Shown piece by piece: positions 6,559 to 10,962 of a DNA stretch of 10,962 nt; the first letter of the stretch is position 1, and every line of letters starts with the position of its first letter. This stretch comes from JBDTCS01 sp039923455 (GTDB lineage: Bacteria > Bacteroidota > Ignavibacteria > Palsa-1295). A model generated the notes under the pieces. It saw only the letters and a list, made by a program, of their open reading frames with translations. It was not told the DNA's origin and searched no databases. The stretch spans positions 1 through 10,962 of the forward strand of contig JBDTCS010000058.1 of NCBI GenBank assembly GCA_039923455.1, read 5' to 3'. A program made the position numbers and the translations under genes.

Positions 6559-8556
6559 TTACTTCTTCAGCAGCATTTTGCCTTCGAGCATCTGATCGTT
6601 CGCGTGCAACGTGTACATGTACGTGCCACTTGGAAGATCGCTCATATCCACCGTAACGCTGTAACGTCCGGCCGCAAGCATCTCACTCGGGAGATGCTTT
6701 ACTTCTTTACCAAGCACATCACGCACAGAGAGCGTGACAATGGCACGCTGCGGAATTGCATACGTGATTGTTGTACTTGGGTTGAATGGGTTCGGATAAT
6801 TTTGTCCGAGGCTGAACGTGTTTGGCACTGCGCCAGGAAGCGAGACTGCCTGTGCGACACCGATTACGAACTGCGATGAAGTTGCCGAAATTGCACCCGA
6901 CTCAAGCTTGATCCAAGCCTTCGGTGCATATTGATTCGGTGTCATCCAGTTGTAGCTTGTTGAGCTTGTCGGAATCGCGTTCGAGATCGTCGTCCAATTT
7001 GTGCTGTCGGGTGACCAGCTTAGTGTCATCATCTCTGTGAGTGTACCGGTCGTTGTCCACATCACATTTGCCGTAGTGTTACTTGGAACATTGGGTTGAC
7101 CGTAGATCGAAAGACTATTGATCTTAGCAGCAACCTTTGCAATGATCGAGAACACACCGCTCATGCCAACGATACCGTTGTCGTCTTTAATGCGAACGAT
7201 CGCCGACGTCGATGTCGTCGTAGGCACAGTCCAGTTGGCTGTTGTTACGCTTCCTGCAACCTTCGTGATCTGGCTCCAAGTCGAACCGTTATCAAGCGAG
7301 TAATCAAGCGTCTTATTGCTCGTTACGCCACCGAGGAAGCTGAAGTTAATCACGTACGTCGAGCCAACTTCGATCTTCTCACCCGTGCTTGGTTTAGCAA
7401 CGGCGAGTGATGCAGGTATCGCAGTCTGGATCAAGAATGCATCCGAAAGCGAAGTCACCGTTCCACTCTTCGTGTCGGTGATGCGGATCATTGCAGTCTT
7501 ACCGTAAGCATTAGAAGGAATCGTCCATGCATAAGGTGAAGCACCTGTGCTCGCAGTGATGACACTCCAATTGGCGCCGTTGTCAACAGTATACTCGAGC
7601 TTTACGCTGTTCGTTGTGCCACCAGCTGCCCAAATAATATTTTGTGGAACAGTCGGATCAAGATTGTCATCATGACGTGGAAGCACAACCCACACCGCGT
7701 TTGCGGCTGTTGACGGAAGAAGTGTGAAGTCGATATCGGTTTGGTCAGCATTCAAAACAAATTGACCGATCGCTGCTTTGTTTGACTTCATCGCAATGAA
7801 TGCTTTCGCTTTCATCATTGTGGCTTTCCAATTTGTTGGGTCGATCGCAAAGCGATAGTGACGGCGAATAGGGTAGGTGAGGACAGGAGTCTTCGTACCC
7901 AGATTCATCAAATCACCGGAAGCTTTGCCACCAACCTTACGGACGACGTTACGATGCACATAATCATCTACGTTTGGAAGTGCACCGCCGGTTTGTGGAT
8001 CATAAATGTGTTGCGAACTAACGATGCCGTCTTCCGTAACGACAGCAACCGTAACGTACGTGCACGTATCTTCGCGGCCCATCATCGTCAAATCGAACGG
8101 CGTGATATCAATATCGTAGTTCATCATGTGTGTGCCCGGATCGTAGGTCGCGTTCACGAGTCGGAAATCGACAAGCGGATCCTTGACAGCATCTTTTTTA
8201 CCGGCAACGTACCACTGATTCTGTTCTGTCCAAAGTGCAGCTTCGGCGACGGCCTTCTGGCGATCCATCGATGTGTTCGGATAACCCGAAACTTGGCAAG
8301 CAGTGCCGGCGGTATCTTGCGCGGTGATGTGCATTTCGTCACCGTTGTGCCACGAAATCACTACTGCATTGTGCCCCATGCGATGCTCGATGCTATCCAA
8401 GTTGTATCCACCATACGGACACCATCCGCACCACGTACCGGTGAACTCTTCAAAAACAACATTGCGCTTATAGGTCTGTGCAGAAATGCTGCCGAAGGCA
8501 ACAACAGAAAACAAAAGAAAAAATAGAATGCGTGTAATTCGTAAACGACCGTTCAT
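6559..8556 (-). CDS. Secreted Omp28-like thioredoxin-fold protein with Ig-like repeats and T9SS type A sorting domain
   Basis: This 665-residue protein has a signal peptide at 1-26 (RLRITR, hydrophobic core, SISAQ). The next segment, VFEEFTGTWCGWCP (residues 34-47), is the Omp28-family version of a thioredoxin active site with cysteines 43 and 46; SGYPN at 90-94 probably supplies the cis-proline. Residues about 285-570 contain three Ig/FN3-like repeats of roughly 90-100 residues, each with a 'DNG-x-x-W' or 'SPDSTNW' core and a W-x-x-P strand near the end. Residues about 580-665 are a T9SS type A sorting domain (LGQNYPNPFNPSTT, ending GKMLLKK). The protein should cross the outer membrane by T9SS; a redox role outside the cell is an inference from CGWC. 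The frame is open upstream to 8760, but the ATG at 8556 gives the signal peptide and has a GAGG site 8 bases upstream. Confidence 0.88.
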   Translation of the reverse strand: MNGRLRITRILFFLLFSVVAFGSISAQTYKRNVVFEEFTGTWCGWCPYGGYNLDSIEHRMGHNAVVISWHNGDEMHITAQDTAGTACQVSGYPNTSMDRQKAVAEAALWTEQNQWYVAGKKDAVKDPLVDFRLVNATYDPGTHMMNYDIDITPFDLTMMGREDTCTYVTVAVVTEDGIVSSQHIYDPQTGGALPNVDDYVHRNVVRKVGGKASGDLMNLGTKTPVLTYPIRRHYRFAIDPTNWKATMMKAKAFIAMKSNKAAIGQFVLNADQTDIDFTLLPSTAANAVWVVLPRHDDNLDPTVPQNIIWAAGGTTNSVKLEYTVDNGANWSVITASTGASPYAWTIPSNAYGKTAMIRITDTKSGTVTSLSDAFLIQTAIPASLAVAKPSTGEKIEVGSTYVINFSFLGGVTSNKTLDYSLDNGSTWSQITKVAGSVTTANWTVPTTTSTSAIVRIKDDNGIVGMSGVFSIIAKVAAKINSLSIYGQPNVPSNTTANVMWTTTGTLTEMMTLSWSPDSTNWTTISNAIPTSSTSYNWMTPNQYAPKAWIKLESGAISATSSQFVIGVAQAVSLPGAVPNTFSLGQNYPNPFNPSTTITYAIPQRAIVTLSVRDVLGKEVKHLPSEMLAAGRYSVTVDMSDLPSGTYMYTLHANDQMLEGKMLLKK

Positions 8557-8564
8557 ATTGTTGA

Positions 8565-8568
8565 CCTC
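8565..8568 (-). promoter_or_regulatory. Shine-Dalgarno-like GAGG deciding the start at 8556
   Basis: On the minus strand GAGG (within TTGAGG) sits 8 bases before the ATG at 8556. It supports this start over the longer open frame reaching 8760. Most other genes in the window lack a clear site, as is common in Bacteroidota. Confidence 0.4.
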
Positions 8569-8832
8569 AAAGATGAAGTTGTGATCCGAAAATGAGCTTG
8601 ACACTTTGATCGAATGCATAGATCCCGAGACGAAGCGAGCAAAACCCCTGAAGGCAATTTTGTTTGGGCCACCTGACACGAACTCCAGCCCCGAAATATA
8701 CGGCAGAATTAGCGAAAATCGACCTCGAAGCGACAAATAATCTTGCTCAGCACAGACCAAAATTAGAAGAGTTTTAGACCTCGAATGCTTGCCTTACAGA
8801 CTAAGGGAGCAATTCTGCGAGGAAACCGTGGA

Positions 8833-8846
8833 ATTCTGACCAGAAT
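8833..8846. repeat. Small dyad ATTCTG-AC-CAGAAT
   Basis: A perfect 6-base inverted repeat with a 2-base spacer lies 277 bases upstream of the Omp28-like start codon. It could be an operator half-site pair, but a 6+6 dyad also occurs by chance at appreciable frequency. Confidence 0.25.
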
Positions 8847-8950
8847 CGAAGGAAAGTTGGGAGGAGCGGTTTTCCTTTTCTTTAAACGAGTTTCCCGAGT
8901 GGATGTTTCGCTTGGGCTAAAGCGTCGGCTCGGGGGCATCTTGTCACATT

Positions 8951-8972
8951 TTTTTTTGCATACGCAAAAAAA
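8951..8972. repeat. AT-rich hairpin (T7GC / GCA7)
   Basis: TTTTTTTGC pairs with GCAAAAAAA around a 4-base ATAC loop; the T run extends two further bases to 8949. It lies 58 bases beyond the pirin stop on the minus strand, so it may help end that transcript, but the stem has only two G-C pairs and no T tract follows on that strand. Bent A-tract DNA is an alternative. Confidence 0.35.
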
Positions 8973-9030
8973 GCGCCTCTCGAAATGACAATAGTTTTGT
9001 TAGCGGCTTACACAAACAATCGTCGAAAGA

Positions 9031-9903
9031 TCACTCCACGTGTCCCATCAAACCATTTTGATAATCTTCGATGGCTTGATGAATTTCCTCGCGCGTGTTC
9101 ATCACGAATGGTCCGTAGCCCGCGATCTGTTCGGGGATGTGTTCGCCGTTGAGCACGAGGAACACGGCATCGGACTCCGCTTGAATCATAGCGCCATCAC
9201 CTTCAGCGGCGAGCAGCACAACTTGTCCGCCAGAGGCTTTGGATGCATCATTGACCGTAATCGAACCGCGAAGTATCGCGAGCAGCGATGTGCGGTTGTC
9301 CGGCAATGGAAGATCGAGCTTACTATTCGCGTTCAGCTTTACATCCCACACGTTGAGTGGTGTGAAGGTTTGCGCAGGGCCTTGTGTGTTCGTATAATCT
9401 CCCGCGATCACTCGCAACGAGCCCGCATCGTTCGGCAACGCAACGGTTGGAATTTGATCACGCGATATCGATTGATATTTCGGCGCCGACATTTTGTATT
9501 TCGCCGGCAAGTTCACCCAAAGCTGCGCCATCTCTATTGTGCCACCACGCTTCATGAAGTCGGGCGAGAGTTTCTCTTCATGTACAACACCGGAGGCAGC
9601 GGTCATCCACTGCACATCACCCGGGCCGATGCGCCCCGAGTGACCTGCCGAATCACGATGATCGACCTCACCTTGATACGCAATCGTAACTGTTTCGAAT
9701 CCACGATGCGGATGCTCGCCAACGCCGCCTTGCTCCGGAGAAGGCTTTACCTCACGCGGATCGCCGTAATCCAAAAGCAGAAACGGACTTATCGCACTAC
9801 CCAAACCCGGACTTCCATAGCTAAACATTGTCCGCACTTGAAATGCATCGCCCACCCAATGTTGCGGCGTCTTATCACTGATCAAAAGCACTTTCTTATT
9901 CAT
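9031..9903 (-). CDS. Pirin family protein
   Basis: Pirins are cytosolic bicupin metalloproteins; some bacterial members act as quercetinases, others bind regulators or metabolic enzymes, so the substrate cannot be named here. The 290-residue length is typical. The N-terminal cupin has the signature HPHRGFETVT (64-73) and the second half motif HEE (108-110). By comparison with human pirin, H64, H66, H108 and E110 are the expected iron ligands, and all are present. GPGDVQWMTAASG (93-105) and the C-terminal GPFVMNTREEI segment are also characteristic. The second cupin (from about residue 180) lacks metal ligands, as usual. The gene lies 82 bases downstream of the Rieske gene on the same strand and may share its transcript. 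A long + strand frame over this gene is its codon-by-codon complement, not a second gene. Confidence 0.95.
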   Translation of the reverse strand: MNKKVLLISDKTPQHWVGDAFQVRTMFSYGSPGLGSAISPFLLLDYGDPREVKPSPEQGGVGEHPHRGFETVTIAYQGEVDHRDSAGHSGRIGPGDVQWMTAASGVVHEEKLSPDFMKRGGTIEMAQLWVNLPAKYKMSAPKYQSISRDQIPTVALPNDAGSLRVIAGDYTNTQGPAQTFTPLNVWDVKLNANSKLDLPLPDNRTSLLAILRGSITVNDASKASGGQVVLLAAEGDGAMIQAESDAVFLVLNGEHIPEQIAGYGPFVMNTREEIHQAIEDYQNGLMGHVE

Positions 9904-9986
9904 ATCTGACTCTCTTATTCATACGTATCATTTCCTAACAATTCCATATCATGCCACAAAACAAAACCGTATCACTCGAATTCCGC

Positions 9987-10454
9987 TTACTTGAACTTCA
10001 CGATCAACTCACCGGCGCTCGCACCTTTTGCAGTTGCATAGATGTGTAGATGTTCCGTCGCTGGCCCCGTCACAACGCCGCCGGCTTCATCGAATTGCGA
10101 ACCGTGACATGGGCAATTCAGCAAGCCATTCATATCGGGTGGTGCAAGCAAGCAGCCTTTGTGTGTGCACTTCATGGATAACGCTTCGAAGTTCCCAGCA
10201 GACTTGCGATGAATGAGTATCGGTGCCGCATCCGGACCAAGATCGGAAGTCACGAGCGAAGTCTGTTCGGAAGAGAGTCCGCTCACATCGACTGTCATCG
10301 AAGGCGCAGTGCTCGCAGCCTTGATACTCGAAGCGCAACTCTCGAGCGTAACACCCGCAAGTGCTGCACCTCCGAAGACAAGCCCCGCGGTTTTCAAAAA
10401 TGTTCTGCGCGTCGGTTGAAAATTCTCGTCAGAGGATTCGATATTCTTATGCAT
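9987..10454 (-). CDS. Tat-exported Rieske [2Fe-2S] protein
   Basis: This 155-residue protein has an N-terminal twin-arginine signal (TRRTFLK, residues 15-21) followed by an Ala/Gly-rich hydrophobic segment ending in L-E-S-C at 37-40. That end could be a lipobox (Glu at -2 is unusual) or the segment could stay as a membrane anchor. The Rieske domain has both cluster-binding boxes: CTHKGC at 96-101 and CPCHGS at 114-119. Cluster ligands are predicted to be C96, H98, C114 and H117, with a C101-C116 disulfide; a G-P-A motif at 130-132 follows. The protein should sit on the outer face of the cytoplasmic membrane and pass electrons. Its short form resembles quinol-cytochrome c reductase or b6f Rieske subunits, but no cytochrome b gene is visible beside it, so its partner is unknown. 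Confidence 0.93.
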   Translation of the reverse strand: MHKNIESSDENFQPTRRTFLKTAGLVFGGAALAGVTLESCASSIKAASTAPSMTVDVSGLSSEQTSLVTSDLGPDAAPILIHRKSAGNFEALSMKCTHKGCLLAPPDMNGLLNCPCHGSQFDEAGGVVTGPATEHLHIYATAKGASAGELIVKFK

Positions 10455-10464
10455 AACAACAAAA

Positions 10465-10470
10465 ATTATA
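10465..10470 (-). promoter_or_regulatory. Possible -10 element (TATAAT) of the Rieske gene
   Basis: On the minus strand a perfect TATAAT lies 10 bases before the Rieske ATG, inside the AT-rich TATAATTTTTG, which is also close to the Bacteroidota TAnnTTTG element. No convincing -35 is seen at the usual distance. If used, the mRNA would have almost no leader. Confidence 0.25.
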
Positions 10471-10578
10471 GATGTACAAAAAATAGGAGCAGAACATGAG
10501 CAATTGAAAACACGAGAACGTCAGTGAAGTTCTACCACTCGTGCCGGGGCCATCGAACAGAGCGCTGTATCCGCGAAT

Positions 10579-10947
10579 GTGAGTACGGAAAAATGCATCG
10601 CCGATCGAATTGTAATCTTCCCCTGTAGCGACGACCCACGGCTATCGGTTGCGTACGCAAATCATCTACCGCAATTCCAGATTACCAAAACGCATTCGAT
10701 CATGATTTTCCCCTCTGCGGGGTCGTACAAGAATGTGTCCCACAGTGCGACCGTGGGATTTGATCGCCTCTTGATCCACGCATCGCGGAGCGCCGCAAGC
10801 TATTTCAAGCGAATCGATGCAACGCGTTCACTCTCGTCTCGCAAATTTTATTTGGGTAAAAATCCGTCCCCATGTAACAAAATCAACCTTCGAGTGTTGC
10901 TTAACTTGGGAAGATGGTTCACACTGGTACATCCGAAATGGATATAA
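10579..10947 (+). CDS. Doubtful hypothetical ORF (122 codons, GTG start)
   Basis: I do not recognise this protein. It has no signal peptide, membrane segment or known motif, is rich in Ser, Arg and Ile, and begins at a GTG without a clear ribosome site; the frame is open back to 10528. Codon use is not unlike the neighbouring genes (many G/C third positions, CGN arginines). In this genome the codon complement of real genes is often open too, so it could be the shadow of a decayed minus-strand gene. Confidence 0.2.
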   Translation: MSTEKCIADRIVIFPCSDDPRLSVAYANHLPQFQITKTHSIMIFPSAGSYKNVSHSATVGFDRLLIHASRSAASYFKRIDATRSLSSRKFYLGKNPSPCNKINLRVLLNLGRWFTLVHPKWI

Positions 10948-10962
10948 AACAAGAATCGCAAA

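Larger units (their letters stand above)
8557..9030. other. 474-base intergenic region without a confident gene
   Basis: This stretch is upstream of the Omp28-like gene and downstream of the pirin gene, both on the minus strand. It should hold the promoter of the former and the end of the pirin transcript. I see no clear -35/-10 pair or Bacteroidota-type TTTG/TAnnTTTG pair. It contains an AT-rich hairpin (8951-8972) and a small dyad (8833-8846). A 67-codon + strand ORF (8785-8988) has no recognisable content and runs through the poly-T hairpin. Confidence 0.6.
10455..10962. other. 508-base right-end region without a confident gene
   Basis: The part next to the Rieske start is AT-rich and probably its promoter. 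The rest has balanced composition and looks coding-like on both strands. The + strand has one open frame (10579-10947). The minus strand has two protein-like stretches in different frames, 10662-10799 (containing ALWDTFLYDPAEGKI) and 10534-10638 (containing GDAFFRTHIRGYSALF), each bounded by stops or a frame change, as in a decayed gene. I see no tRNA, repeat array or mobile element. Confidence 0.45.

Noticed and set aside
7858..8526. 222-codon + strand frame inside the Omp28-like gene
   Set aside because: It is antisense to the signal peptide and CGWC domain of a clearly recognisable protein; the translation is Arg/His/Ile-rich without motifs.
8557..8760. N-terminal extension of the Omp28-like protein
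   Set aside because: The extension would put 68 residues before a clean signal peptide, and a GAGG site precedes the ATG at 8556.
8785..8988. 67-codon + strand ORF in the gap upstream of the Omp28-like gene
   Set aside because: No ribosome site or recognisable content; it runs through the poly-T hairpin.
9040..9909. 289-codon open frame on the + strand across the pirin gene
   Set aside because: It is the exact codon complement of the pirin frame and is open because pirin uses few TTA, CTA and TCA codons. The product has no recognisable features and pirin has full family motifs.

Overview
The window looks like chromosome from a member of the Bacteroidota/Chlorobiota group that uses a type IX secretion system (T9SS). 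The closest match in style is Ignavibacteria or Candidatus Kapabacteria. The basis is two large predicted secreted proteins with T9SS type A C-terminal sorting domains (one carries YPNPFNPSTTITYAIP, common in those lineages), an Omp28-like thioredoxin-fold protein, and mostly weak Shine-Dalgarno sequences. The lineage is inferred from protein style; no rRNA or marker phylogeny is available here.

Layout. Bases 2-940 (+) hold the end of a kelch-repeat lipoprotein whose start lies before the window. Bases 1197-4340 (+) encode a 1047-residue secreted protein with a von Willebrand A domain, four tandem domains of about 93 residues, an ASH/HYDIN-like domain, a cohesin-like domain and a T9SS sorting domain. 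A likely rho-independent terminator follows (4370-4410). Then comes a housekeeping pair: radA (4435-5808, recombination/repair ATPase) and, 16 bases later, an rdgB/HAM1-type dITP/XTP pyrophosphatase gene (5825-6418). A strong hairpin (6464-6493) separates this + strand block from a minus-strand block.

The minus-strand block contains a 665-residue secreted protein (6559-8556) with an Omp28-like CGWC domain, Ig-like repeats and a T9SS sorting domain, then a pirin gene (9031-9903) and upstream of it a Tat-exported Rieske [2Fe-2S] protein gene (9987-10454). Rieske and pirin could be co-transcribed, with 82 bases between them. Two stretches over 300 bases have no confident gene: 8557-9030 and 10455-10962. 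The second has a weak + strand ORF and coding-like but broken reading on the minus strand.

Functionally, the window mixes cell-surface or secreted proteins (kelch lipoprotein, vWA protein, Omp28-like protein), genome and nucleotide-pool maintenance (radA, rdgB) and small metalloproteins (Rieske, pirin). I see no mobile element, CRISPR array, tRNA or rRNA, and no clear new multi-gene system. The most unusual items are the fourfold internal domain repeat in the vWA protein, the exported CGWC fusion protein, the orphan Rieske gene next to pirin, and the unexplained right end.
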